DNA of 56,240 nucleotides, taken from contig NMRA01000001.1 in the NCBI GenBank assembly GCA_002633005.1, positions 4,085,390 to 4,141,629 of the forward strand. Direction: 5' to 3'. Positions 12,201 through 21,600 of this stretch are shown here, piece after piece. Source of the stretch: Phoronis australis. Taxonomy: Eukaryota; Phoronida; Phoronidae. A model generated the notes under the pieces. That model was not told the DNA's origin and did not search any database. It was given only the letters and a program-made list of their open reading frames with translations. A program made the position numbers and the translations under genes. Positions within the stretch are counted from its first letter, which is position 1, and the number at the start of each line of letters is the position of its first letter.

Positions 12201-14104
12201 TCTAAACCTGAACAATTCATCTTGTCTGAATTACTATACACAGCGATAGTCTTTCTTTAATACACCAAAAAAGATGGCGGCTGACACCAATTTATCACCA
12301 AACAAGAACATACTTCTCACAGCTGGAGAGGGAAATTAGCTGAACTCAGTCGTGCTTTCAAATTTCTAGAAATTCAGTAATTGTAAACAACTCTACTTTG
12401 AAAATTTAAGTATCTATAACAGTTTTACGTTCTTGTTTGATATTTTATTGGTGTAAAACATTAAAGACAGGTCATTACCTATGTTGATTTGTGCCAAGAT
12501 TGAACTACATGATACTCTGGTTCCTTTCTGCTGTGTCAAGTGTTACTGTCAGACCAAAATAACAGACTTATTTCCAATAAATGACCAAAAAGAATGAGCT
12601 AAACAAAACAACACTGAAAATGCCATACGCCGAGAGACTAGACTGAATATTGTTCTAATAACATCAGTAAGAGTGGTCACCCTGTGAAAAAACACCTCAT
12701 CATGAAGAAATTCTCTCGTTTATTTTTTTATGTTAGTAGCTCAGACATATTTTGAAACAACAGTAAGACTGTACATTTTGTGGCAAGTGACAATTGTTAG
12801 CAGATTGAGAAATCAAGTTTCACCAGCTCAATCATAAAAATGCACTCACCATGCAGATATATCTTTTGTTCCAGTTGTTTGTCAAATCTGTTTCAAAACA
12901 TGGAAGCAAAGATATGCAATGCCCTGCATGCCCTACGATTATAGTGCAATATCCTCAAGACCTCATTTAAAATCCAGGTTATTGCCATTGAACTTATAGC
13001 TTATTCACTCTACCCATGTGGAATTACCAGCATACGAAAGTTTAATGAATTCAAACACAGGTGAATGTGAACATCATGCTCTAGACCAATCAGTACAACG
13101 AGAGGGGATCTAATCTTATCCTCTGACGTTGTTAACATACCAGTAATTTTTTCAAAACCAGCAATGAGCATTTAATGACAAATAACAGCACTGACGGGTG
13201 AACTAGTAGACATCCTTCATGGAAATACCGAGCCATCATAGCGGCTGCTAGGGTTTTCCGACACATTTAGACAGTACTTTCAATTGCCAGGCAAACTATC
13301 ATTTATTGGAAATGATTGGCTTAACTACCTCAGAAATCCTGCGGTTTCCATTACTTTTCAACCTCACAGCAAAACAGTCTCTGTTCACAAACAGGCCAGA
13401 TATTATTTAATTAAAAAAGTTACTTCTATTATAACAAAAACGGATACAACTTACAAGACATTGAATAAATTCCTTTTCTAGTGATAGCAAAAGTGTCAAA
13501 GTTCAAGAATGTCCAGGAAAGACATAGATGAAGACCATACGAGTACATTTGGGAGTATTTTAAAAAGAGATAATTTTCATTAAGCCTGCATTTTAGCAGA
13601 GCACTACCTGTTGTAGGATCACACCATTCAATGGCATTACGTAACGTTATACAGTACTAAGGTCGAGTAAGGTCACATACTAGCCGGGGAGAATCAATTC
13701 ACATGCTTACTGTTCACTTACAAGGCCAATGTTTTACATTGATTTTTCAATGCCTTGGAAACCTAAGGAAATTGTGTCCCTTGTACTTTTGTTCATTTCA
13801 AAAACATCGAATGAAGCAAGAGTAACTTTTTATGAGGCATGAGGGTATGCTATCGCCTGGCCTGCTGAGTGCTGGCGCTGCATACCGGAAGCTTTTCGGC
13901 CACACTGCATGATTAAACCAACAAAGTCATTTTGCTATAAGTAGTTTACCTTTCATGCATAGAAAAATACCTTAGAAGGCAGCTATTGTCTTCAGCTCGA
14001 ACAAATACTTCCGCAATCAACCTCTTCTTTACGAACAATGCTTCATTACCCGCATCGGCTACTGCCCATTTTTCCACAGCTCGCGCCGCAGGGCATGTCA
14101 ACAT
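1..14104 (-). CDS. FMN1/FMN2: Formin (FMN1/FMN2/Cappuccino class), N-terminal part, 7 exons, runs off the left edge
   Basis: Formins of this class nucleate and elongate unbranched actin filaments through FH1 and FH2 domains; those domains are not in the window. Coding exons on the minus strand are 14104-13950, 12887-12850, 8914-7034, 5406-5243, 3509-3395, 1461-1400 and 294-1, all with AG/GT borders and phases that match at every junction (2709 nt, 903 codons). Residues 1-64 form a leader, about 65-691 an acidic Ser/Glu/Asp-rich disordered region, 692-785 a compact region with the motifs LVSWLC and VYHWSRCDHVSPLM, and about 785-838 a charged coiled coil. After it comes VSPPAMPS, where a Pro-rich FH1 would begin. 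The identification rests on the coiled coil (LKKEHKQQVEDLK, then LALRGDYHGQIKALENRI), which matches my memory of the segment before FH1 in vertebrate FMN1. One gene could be co-orthologous to both FMN1 and FMN2. No database search was done. Confidence 0.82.
1400..1461 (-). CDS. Formin exon 6, start of coiled coil
   Basis: A 62-nt exon after a poly-T tract and acceptor ctgttaaag, with donor TTTAAAG|GTAAAA. It reads CQTLVSSLKKEHKQQVEDLK. Two leading bases complete a Asp codon with exon 5, and it ends in phase 0. The Lys/Glu heptad pattern continues into exon 7. Confidence 0.72.
1585..1690. repeat. Diverged copy of the repeat at 14452-14525 and 15074-15170
   Basis: The stretch from the CT-rich run through cctgatggttgtcc, catttttacaccaacatgac and aactaggaaagaaa aligns with cccgacggttggcc, catttttacatgaacgtgac and aactaggaaagaaa near 15080-15165, at about 75% by eye. 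It lies in formin intron 5. Confidence 0.6.
2431..2945. mobile_element. Possible terminal-inverted-repeat element in formin intron 5
   Basis: The left part (tcagtatgaacggttaactcgg) reappears in imperfect inverted form near 2905-2945 (ccggagttaagtcagtac). Both ends carry similar cgtcgac/gtcgtcaacg words. There is no ORF and no certain target-site duplication. It could be a non-autonomous DNA transposon or simply imperfect inverted sequence. Confidence 0.3.
3395..3509 (-). CDS. Formin exon 5
   Basis: Acceptor catgtttatttgaacag and donor CACAG|GTATAC bound 115 nt in phases 0 and 1. It reads LDAVYHWSRCDHVSPLMSW followed by an acidic Ser/Pro linker. The WSRCDHVSP block is likely the conserved stretch before the coiled coil. 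Longer minus-strand frames here extend into introns and are not used. Confidence 0.72.
5243..5406 (-). CDS. Formin exon 4, conserved helical region
   Basis: Acceptor gttgttggcag, donor TTTAAG|GTAACA, 164 nt in phases 1 and 0. It reads GESLVSWLCSAFGDQHRLHG and on through EDDLRIVAAQICSHL to GGVLQP, a compact amphipathic block. The segment resembles a DEP- or RUN-like helix pair by eye, but I would not assign a domain. The preceding exon supplies the first base of its Gly codon. Confidence 0.75.
6093..6222. repeat. Three-copy tandem repeat, unit about 43 bp
   Basis: Three consecutive units of the form aacactaggagacgctacga followed by tagaacagtgtgaaaatca. They differ by a few substitutions and small indels. 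The array is in formin intron 3. Confidence 0.85.
7034..8914 (-). CDS. Formin giant exon 3, acidic disordered region with alternative start
   Basis: An exon of 1881 nt, open throughout, from acceptor ctatttctag to donor TTACAG|GTAATA. It encodes about 627 residues rich in Ser, Glu, Asp and Asn with a short basic patch near the start (KKETKGLVKHTK), and no recognisable fold. FMN1 and FMN2 also have a very long early exon with poor conservation. Met82 (ATG at 8864, A at -3 and G at +4) begins MGQRHG, like the MGNQ-type start I recall for FMN1 and FMN2. It fits an N-myristoylation pattern, so it may be the start of a shorter isoform. Overlapping plus-strand frames at 7293-8597 are shadows. Confidence 0.85.
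10690..11665. repeat. Degenerate satellite array in formin intron 2
   Basis: Roughly ten copies of an 80-110 bp unit. Recurring words are ggggcagctattggatgttg, gatgtcaaccaactaactcc, agctgtctctccctttgatc and atttgaccaccaggtgg. Unit length varies by indels. Each intact unit carries CCACCAGGTGG followed by GGGCAG. ORFs across it (11298-11679, plus) are repeat translations. Confidence 0.85.
12850..12887 (-). CDS. Formin coding exon 2 (38-nt microexon)
   Basis: A strong acceptor (gttttgaaacag) and a consensus donor (CATG|GTGAGTGC) bound 38 nt that read FDKQLEQKIYLH. The exon begins with the single base exon 1 needs and ends with the single base exon 3 needs (G plus AT gives Asp). That double phase match is the main support. 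Confidence 0.65.
13950..14104 (-). CDS. Formin coding exon 1 (proximal copy)
   Basis: The ATG at 14104 has an in-frame TAA twelve bases upstream and a G at -3. The frame stays open for 51 codons (starts MLTCPAARAVEKW, ends RYFSMHE) to a GAAAG|GTAAAC donor. It ends in phase 2, which exon 12887-12850 completes. The leader aligns only weakly with the long-isoform N terminus of FMN1, so its assignment rests on strand, order and phase. A near-identical copy lies at 14572-14726. Confidence 0.6.
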
Positions 14105-14425
14105 GACCTCAATTTCTTAATCAGGCCGAAGGTCACAGACGGCGATCCTAGCGGTAACCTTTGAAAACTAAAGTCCCCGCCCACTTCGCGCAACCGAGTA
14201 CCAGTCTACCAGTCGTACACTTCGAAGTTTTCGCTAAAAAGACTTTGAATAGTTCGGTAGCAGCCCTTTATTAACGCGCACTTGATGAAAACACGACTGC
14301 GTTTTGTGTTGCATAGCTTGATATACACTAGCTCTCTCATACTCTCATCAAAATTTCCGATCTTCCGTTGGGCAGTGCTCACTTGGAGAACAGACAGCGG
14401 CGTTACATTGGACACATGCGCTCTC

Positions 14426-14451
14426 CAAGGAGTGTAGTACTACACTCCTTG
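14426..14451. repeat. Perfect 26-bp palindrome upstream of formin exon 1
   Basis: Half-site CAAGGAGTGTAGT is followed directly by its reverse complement, with no spacer. It recurs unchanged at 15048-15073. On the minus strand it is about 320 bp upstream of the exon 1 ATG. It could be the end of a fold-back element, since the sequence next to it belongs to a dispersed repeat. Confidence 0.9.
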
Positions 14452-14526
14452 AGCTCTCTCTCCCGACGGTTGGCCACGCAAGGTTCGTCCATTCAAGGCC
14501 ATTTTTACATGAACGTGACTGGCCGA

Positions 14527-14527
14527 N
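14527..14527. other. Single N at the junction of the duplicated segments
   Basis: One ambiguous base exactly between the two 621-bp copies, the pattern expected where a scaffolder joined overlapping but unmerged contigs. Confidence 0.95.
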
Positions 14528-15148
14528 TGCATGATTAAACCAACAAAGTCATTTTGCTATAAGTAGTTTACCTTTCATGCATAGAGAAAAACCTTAGAAG
14601 GCAGCTATTCTCTTCAGCTCGAACAAATACTCCCGCAATCAACCTCTTCTTTACGAACAATGCTTCATTACCCGCATCGGCTACTGCCCATTTTTCCACA
14701 GCTCGCGCCGCAGGGCATGTCAACATGACCTCAATTTCTTAATCAGGCCGAAGGTCACAGACGGCGGTCCTAGCGGTAACCTTTGAAAACTAAAGTCCCC
14801 GCCCACTTCGCGCAACCGAGTACCAGTCTACCAGTCGTACACTTCGAAGTTTTCGCTAAAAAGACTTTGAATAGTTCGGTAGCAGCCCTTTATTAACGCG
14901 CACTTGATGAAAACACGACTGCGTTTTGTGTTGCATAGCTTGATATACACTAGCTCTCTCATACTCTCATCAAAATTTCCGATCTTATGTTGGGCAGTGC
15001 TCATTTGGAGAACTGACAGCGGCGTTACATTGGACACATGCGCTCTCCAAGGAGTGTAGTACTACACTCCTTGAGCTCTCTCTCCCGACGGTTGGCCACG
15101 CAAGGTTCGTCCATTCAAGGCCATTTTTACATGAACGTGACTAGCCGA
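14528..15148. repeat. 621-bp tandem duplicate, copy 2
   Basis: Copy of 13906-14526 starting right after the N. Unique sequence resumes at aaacaactaggaaag. Divergence near 1.5-2% is typical of two alleles in a heterozygous invertebrate, which favours an assembly overlap over an old duplication. Confidence 0.95.
14572..14726 (-). CDS. Second copy of formin exon 1 (in duplicated segment)
   Basis: Same start, donor and open frame as 13950-14104. It differs at four bases, giving Glu to Gly, Asp to Glu, Tyr to Phe and one silent change. If the duplication is real this is an alternative first exon with its own promoter. If, as I think more likely, the duplication is an assembly artefact, it is the other allele of exon 1. 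Confidence 0.4.
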
Positions 15149-15463
15149 AAACAACTAGGAAAGAAACAGTTGACAACCACTATTTGATATTTAGACAAAA
15201 GCAACACGGAGCGTTATGCGTGCACTGACGCCGGTGTCATCTTGATAGCGTAAACTAAAAGGGATGATCACTACACTATGCTGAACTTTTTGTTTCTTTT
15301 TTTGTTAATATGTTAATCCTTTAATTCAGTATGACTTTATTTTGTATTTCCTTTGTGTTATTGCTCATTATTACATTGTTAGTTAAATAATTCATCGCTA
15401 TGTAGGCCCATACTTATAGCCTAGCCTACATATAAGCCTGGAAATAACGATTCGTTTTCTTGG

Positions 15464-15870
15464 CTAACTCTCTGCAATATCGTATTGTTTTATGGTTGCG
15501 TTGCAGAAAAAAATGAAACATGCTAGTAAACTTAAAATAATCTCTAAGAGGTCCTCATTAGGAACATACTTGCCAACACCGTAAAAAATCAAAACTGTTA
15601 TCATGGTCATAGAAATGCACTTGCAAATTTTCACAAATATTCTGCCGGGAGAAAGAGTTGCGGATGCGAAAAAAATTATACTGCCGCTAGGAGGTGCCAC
15701 AGTAGTCAAAACTGTCCAATTATCGTCAGCCATGCTGTTCCCACAATAGAACAAATGTACCAATTTTCGTAACGATTCTGGTTTATCGATAGACAGATGG
15801 ACACCAAAAACAGAAACAAAAAAAAACAAAAAACGGCCACCAGGAGGCGCACACTACGTGAAATCAATCT
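15464..15870. repeat. Dispersed repeat with gccaccaggaggcgc motif
   Basis: It shares words with 16206-16580 and 19640-19915: a 'does not differ from zero' style run of tgccgctaggaggtgccac, agtcaaaactgtcc and mixed aaattttcac/tcataga phrases, ending near ggccaccaggaggcgcacac. The 121-codon minus ORF (15829-15464) is a translation of repeat sequence. Confidence 0.5.
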
Positions 15871-16205
15871 GAAAACGAAAAGATGTTATCATCTCAGTAT
15901 TAAAGTCTATTTGCTGATTATAAAAAAAACTATCAAGGAACTTCAAAGATGCAGAGGAAAACGAAAAAATAAAATTAGCACTAGGCTAGGGAGCACAGTT
16001 GTAGTTGGATACGTTAGAAAGTCGTCGTCACCAATTACTCATCTCACATTCAATTGTCAAATATAACAAAGATCCTACAGAGAGTTCAGTTTCGGAGACA
16101 CAAACAACTGCCTTTAAGAAAAACCACTGTAGTCAGGGCCCTCCGAAAATAATCGTCGGCCGTTGTCCTTTTCACCGTAGGAACATATACGTGTAATTTT
16201 CATAA

Positions 16206-16580
16206 TCATCCTTTCAGTGGTTTGTCATACAAAGAGAGGATTTTGGCAAAAAAACAGACTCGAAAACAATGAAAATTACCTCTTGGTGGCGCAAAATACG
16301 TCGCATCACTTGAAAAACTAGAAGGTGGCGTCATGTTCTCAACAGATACCAAATTTAGTAATGAGCCGAAATTCGTGAAAATCAGTTTAGGAAGTCTGAA
16401 AAAATTGCCACTAGCTGGGGGCGCACCCAAAAATTTGCACAAGCTGCGTCCAATCCATGAAAAGAGCCTGTCTGCAAAATTCCATGAACATGCATGAAAG
16501 GGTTTTGGCGATAAAGCAGCTGACGCCATTCAGAAGTCGGACGGACGGACGGACGAACGGACGGACAGACGGACGGACGA
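16206..16580. repeat. Dispersed repeat with a GACG microsatellite tail
   Basis: On the plus strand it runs through gaaaattacctcttggtggc and ttgccactagctgggggcgc to gcgataaagcagctgacgcc. It ends in a (ggac)n-type run at 16539-16578. The order of words repeats at 19640-19915 (gttgccactaggggcccagt, then gatgaagcagcagatgccag). The ORFs on both strands are repeat translations. Confidence 0.7.
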
Positions 16581-17938
16581 CATCGGCGCACACTTCGAAA
16601 ATCTCCCTTTGGTCTTTTAGTTTTATTTGATAACTTGATAGGAGACGCCAAATATCTAAATTTTCATGTAATGCTCTCTCTACAACTACGTTACTCGGCT
16701 TGAATGTCCGGTTGAGACGTTTTGGTGTTTTGAAACGACTATATAGTTACGATATAACTCGCACAACGGCCCTCACCATCTGTGTTGGTCTCTAATAAAT
16801 ATATAATAAATTGTATCTTAATGTGTAAGAATGTGCCATCGTTGTTCTCGTAGGCCGGCAAGCGCCTGATCGGCTCAGTATCAACATAAGACTAAGTGAA
16901 GGTTCAGTGCTTTTGTAAGAGATGCGGCTAACAACTCCTGAAAGATAACGGTTTCGAATAGAAGCTGCCACTGAACAGACACAATTAGAATAAACGTTGA
17001 AGTACATACACCTGGAAAACTTGCCAGGCAGACCTAATAATTAGTTACAATCCACTGTTGTAATGAATCGTCCGAATGTGAACTCATTAGGCCTAGCTTT
17101 AATGTTTTCGACAATTGCCACTTGCGCAAAGACAAAGCAAGACCGCGTATGCGTAAACCATGGAGCAGTATCCGAGAAAACTTCACTCAGTGTTTCACTC
17201 AAGGTGGCACTCACTGAATATTTTTTTCGAGCCACACGGTCGTGTTCTTGTAGAAAAGAAGTAAACTGCTTTCCGGCCCTACTAAATGAGAAAAAATGCT
17301 ACCCAAATAATCATTGTTGGTAAAAAATTGCACTGCACTAAAGCATCACAAAATAAGGGAGTGACAGCGCGGGCACGAAAAATTTTGTTTAACCATGCGT
17401 GGAATCGGCTAGGGACACGAATTTTTTGTTTCCCTAGTTAGCTCCACTGGACCGATAGTCTAGACAACGGCGTATTTCATGTCCCTACTAAGTCTTTGAA
17501 CTGGTTACTAGGAGACGAAAATTTTTCGCCGTTGTATTAGTTGGTCCGATTCTGGTGACGTATCGTGACGTAACCGATATTACGCCTTTTATCTCGAAAA
17601 TGTTCATTCGCCAGAGGCGGAAGGGGTTGGCTTTTGCAAACGTCAAGTTGCCCGGCACTGCAGCAGATTGCGACCGGCCCACTGAGTCGGCTGCCGGTGT
17701 CGGTGTGCCCTTGCCATGCGCGCACTCAGCCTCTAGTTTGGGGGGACTCGAATTTCTGACCAAGTGGACCTTTTGCTAACAAAAAAGTTGAAAGACTAAA
17801 AAAAAAAAGAAAAACGGGATACCATCTGGCACTAGAACTGTGCGTCTACGCCTTTTTAGTGGACTTGGCGTTTCCAAGGACTTTTTGTTTCTCTGAGGCG
17901 GATTTTTTTGCCCGCCACTTAGCCAAATATGGGGGGGG

Positions 17939-18215
17939 NNNNNNNNNNNNNNNNNNNNNNNNNNNNNNNNNNNNNNNNNNNNNNNNNNNNNNNNNNNNNN
18001 NNNNNNNNNNNNNNNNNNNNNNNNNNNNNNNNNNNNNNNNNNNNNNNNNNNNNNNNNNNNNNNNNNNNNNNNNNNNNNNNNNNNNNNNNNNNNNNNNNNN
18101 NNNNNNNNNNNNNNNNNNNNNNNNNNNNNNNNNNNNNNNNNNNNNNNNNNNNNNNNNNNNNNNNNNNNNNNNNNNNNNNNNNNNNNNNNNNNNNNNNNNN
18201 NNNNNNNNNNNNNNN
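17939..18215. other. Assembly gap of 277 N
   Basis: A run of N after a G8 tract, 235 bp upstream of the TMX1 start codon. Part of the TMX1 promoter is therefore unknown. ORFs drawn through the gap are meaningless. Confidence 1.
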
Positions 18216-18344
18216 TCGATACTCACTGCCCAAGAATGTGTCGTGGGAACTGTCTTTTTCACAGACCCTCTATATTTGCTTCACGCAATATCAATGGCAT
18301 GAGAGAATGTGAACCCTGAGAACCACGTTACTAACGTAATCGTT

Positions 18345-18374
18345 CAACTCAAGACTTTTTAAAGTTTTGAGTTG
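18345..18374. promoter_or_regulatory. Hairpin upstream of the TMX1 start codon
   Basis: CAACTCAAGACTTT, a TT loop, then AAAGTTTTGAGTTG gives a 14-bp stem with one G-U wobble in RNA, 76 bp before the TMX1 ATG. If transcribed it would lie in the 5' UTR. Its function is unknown. Confidence 0.45.
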
Positions 18375-18450
18375 AGAGTGCGCTCCGGTCACACTGCTAT
18401 TGCCGTCGCGCACAGTTTCACTTGAGCGCACTGGAGGTGGAGGTTTCACT

Positions 18451-18605
18451 ATGTTTTCAATGAGAATGACACGTGTTAATATCTTAACAATTTTTGCATG
18501 GTTTCTTTTAATCGCTCCATCAAATTCCAAAGAAAAGGTGCTGCCGATTGTGCTCACGGAATCGACGTGGTCGGAAATGACAACAGGAGAGTGGATGGTG
18601 GAATT
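18451..18605 (+). CDS. TMX1: TMX1 exon 1: signal peptide and first strand
   Basis: ATG at 18451 begins MFSMRMTRVNILTIFAWFLL, a hydrophobic signal peptide with likely cleavage near APSNS/KEK. The exon ends at the consensus donor GAATT|GTAAGT inside the Phe codon of EFYAPW. Confidence 0.9.
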
Positions 18606-21600
18606 GTAAGTAACTGGTCACTGAGTCAAGCCCGCAGCCGCAGGGCACTGCCACTGACACTGGTCAGATATAGCGGTCCCTGAACCAGTTTCATCTACTA
18701 AGTAACAGACTCGTTATTCAGTGATTGCCTGCTTATCTAAATCAACTACCGCTATACCCAACCAGTGTCTACCGTCAGTATTGTTGTAGTGCTGAAAAAT
18801 CTTGCTGACCCCGAGACTTGAACCAGGGTCGCATGAGAGCTGAGCGATTTAGAGAGACTTTATATGGCAGCACGTCACTCTCGCAAGTCATGTGTGACAA
18901 CACTCCTCTCCCATGTATGGATCAAACCTGTCCCCTGGCTTAGGTCGGCCACGTCTCTGGCCTGGGTTGGGTTTTCTGACTGCCGGCAGCATGGAATGCT
19001 GTCATCCTGTCTGGTCGACAAAGGTTCTTTCGTTGATTGGCGCCATGGCATTGTTGAACCGGGATTTCTCCGTGTGAGAACCAAGCATCCAAATGGTTCA
19101 GCGAAGAGGGAATTGCAGCTTTAAAGATGCATTTGCATGGTCCTAACGATGCTATTGTATAGCAGGTACTAAACAACAATGCCATTTTAACATAATCTAC
19201 TCTAAAAAGTGCAGTTGTATTAATTGACAACTTGTAAATCAATGTAAATGTGAAAACAAAAATTCTGCAAATAGGTGTCCTTTGCACTAATGACATACAA
19301 ATATACCATATTGCACGAAAATACATCAAGAAACTGGGTAAATATAGAGGCATACATAAAGGAAACCTAAATTGCCATTAAGCAGTGCTGTAGTGGCACG
19401 TAGGCACAGGTAGGTGCAACCAACCACCTTTTTGCATTTGAACGTAGTGCCTACGCACCATAAGTTACGTTCAGTGCTTAAGGTGATACGGTGGGCTTTG
19501 GGCGCCTACTTACCTTTAATTTTACCCCTGCAGCACTGCCATTAAAGGGCACCATAGGAGATCTTCCAATCAACAATCAGTGTCAGTTGTGCTCATCTCA
19601 ATGGCAACATTTCTGTACAGATTACATAGGTACGCCAGGAAGTAGGAAAATGTGGCTGTCTCCATAACTGAAACTTATTTGTGAAATTTGATGAAAATCA
19701 GTCAAAAAACTTGCTAGATAAAGAGACTAACATGAATAAGTAAAGTTGCCACTAGGGGCCCAGTGGTAGTCAAATGCATCCCGAAACTTTCTTGTGTCAT
19801 CTCATTTGTAAAATTTCACATTCACTAAGGATTTGGAGATGAAGCAGCAGATGCCAGACAAAAAGACCGGGATGACAGCATATTGGGTCTTCACACGCAT
19901 GCTTGCAAACAGTCATACAGAACAGGGCAAAAGTAATCAGACAATATAAATCTTTGCCCCACTTGATGGCTAGTCCTGTTAATGCAAAAATGACTGGTAA
20001 TAGCTATTACCACAGCTAATTACAGAATGTCTTAGCCACCATACTAACTTTCCTGTTTCCCTTCATTTTCAGTCACAAAGGAAGACCACTTTGACCATGA
20101 ATTCTTCTTTTGCCCCAGCTGTCATGGCAAGGAATTCCGGGTCGTTTTTTAGGATACGTTTGGCTTGTACTGTATATTACTGTATACAAATAACCCGGAA
20201 ATGACAGTTAAAGGAACACTCTTGGCGTGAGAAAAAATTTCACAGAAAATATCATGGAATCAAACTAACTAGTAGCATTACTTCATAGCAATAGACACAC
20301 CATAAGATGCACAACAAGAATACAGTAACACTGATGATTATGATCTACATGGATACTGCTCAAGATATTCAAACAGCTGTTCTATGATTGTGTCCTGCAG
20401 TTCTCGTTTGTTGAGAACACCTCAGTGGATCGCTTTTTGACCAGTTTTCATGCCTTCGTTGAACGCATCACTCAAAAACATCTTTACGCTTTCAGTCATT
20501 ATTTCAGACCTTTATGCTGATTTCAGAGCCCATCCCATTGTGCTGTATGACTCTCCTGCAGTTTGGAAACTAGCTGCCTGCATTTTTACACCTGCAAATG
20601 TAAAACTCAATAATATAGTATATGTTATCTAGTCCATTGGCAGGCTACCAGAGCAACAATTGTCAAACACTCGTAAACACCACTCACATACCTAATTGTA
20701 AGCTAATCCCTGTTCACACAAATCAAACACAGTTTTTGCAACCAATATTCAGGTCAAAAACTGACGTGACTAAGAATCATGTGCATGACTCGTGGAAGAG
20801 TGTGTGAGTAGTGTTTAAAGATAACAAAGCTGGATGCAGTTCACCAGGAGCCATGCTTTTTGGATGGGTAGCCATGTTTTGTGAATTCACAAAATGAGCT
20901 TACAAAATTCAAATGTTGTGGTTATAAGTGAGAGAATTGTGCTGTTTGAGTGGTCTGATTGATACAATAATCCATGTCAAAAAAATCCAGCCTAAATTTG
21001 TGGGAACGTCCAACTCAAGCTATAGCTGCATAGGCTGTTGAGTAGCATGCTCCACAACAGCTTCACTTTTTGTTGCGTTGTAATATAGAACATCACATTG
21101 CGTATTTCCATGTTGACTATTAATTAAGTCAACTAGGAACAGTCAGTGACTAAAATGCACAGCAAAGGTTATACGTAAAACTTATGGATTTGTGATGCCA
21201 AATTGAGTTCAACGAGCATGCTGTTAGATCACGAACTTCACTTTCTATACCAGTGACTTTGGCAGCCCACTTTCTCCCCACATCAGCGATGATCTTCAAG
21301 TGCTGTTGGCTGTTTATCATGCCAGCCCATGCTTAGCTGCTGCTTGAGTTTGTTTTGAGAGGCAAAAGTGTTGTTACAGCCATCTTTTGTACACAGGAAT
21401 ATCTTCGTCTTCCGATTGCTGAAACTAGTGAAAGGTCTCAATGAGGATGCAACATGACATTCCTGAATCACTAGTTCAACTGGTTTGCAATCAGAAGCAG
21501 GATTCTCCAAAACCACCCCATCTCCTATCCCATATGCTTTCCAAGCAACCACTTTTCTTGTTGAAATAGGTAACTTAGTTGTAAGCATTGGAACACAAGT

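Larger units (their letters stand above)
13906..14526. repeat. 621-bp tandem duplicate, copy 1
   Basis: Begins tgcatgattaaaccaacaaa and ends gaacgtgactggccga directly before the N at 14527. It matches 14528-15148 with about ten substitutions and no indel that I see (offset exactly 622). It contains formin exon 1, a CCAAT word (tccaatg), a GC-box-like gtgggcgggg and a 26-bp palindrome. A 69-codon minus ORF (14415-14206) is open in both copies, but its product is unrecognised. Confidence 0.95.

Noticed and set aside
12268-12335. AAGATGGCGGC start motif with a short plus-strand ORF (MAADTNLSPNKN...)
   Set aside because: Only 21 codons before a stop, inside a formin intron and with no donor. The YY1-like word alone is not enough.
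15464-15829. 121-codon minus-strand ORF
   Set aside because: Lies within a dispersed repeat and has no protein pattern shared with the other copies.
16382-16651. Minus-strand ORF with PSVRPSVRPSV repeats
   Set aside because: Translation of the GGAC microsatellite, not a protein gene.
17846-18312. ORFs of 104-147 codons across the N run
   Set aside because: They exist only because N is not a stop.
18790-18880. tRNA-like sequence on the minus strand (GGTTCAAGTCTCGGGG resembles a B box)
   Set aside because: The T-arm does not pair properly, there is no A box at the right distance and no acceptor stem. At most a degraded tRNA-derived repeat.
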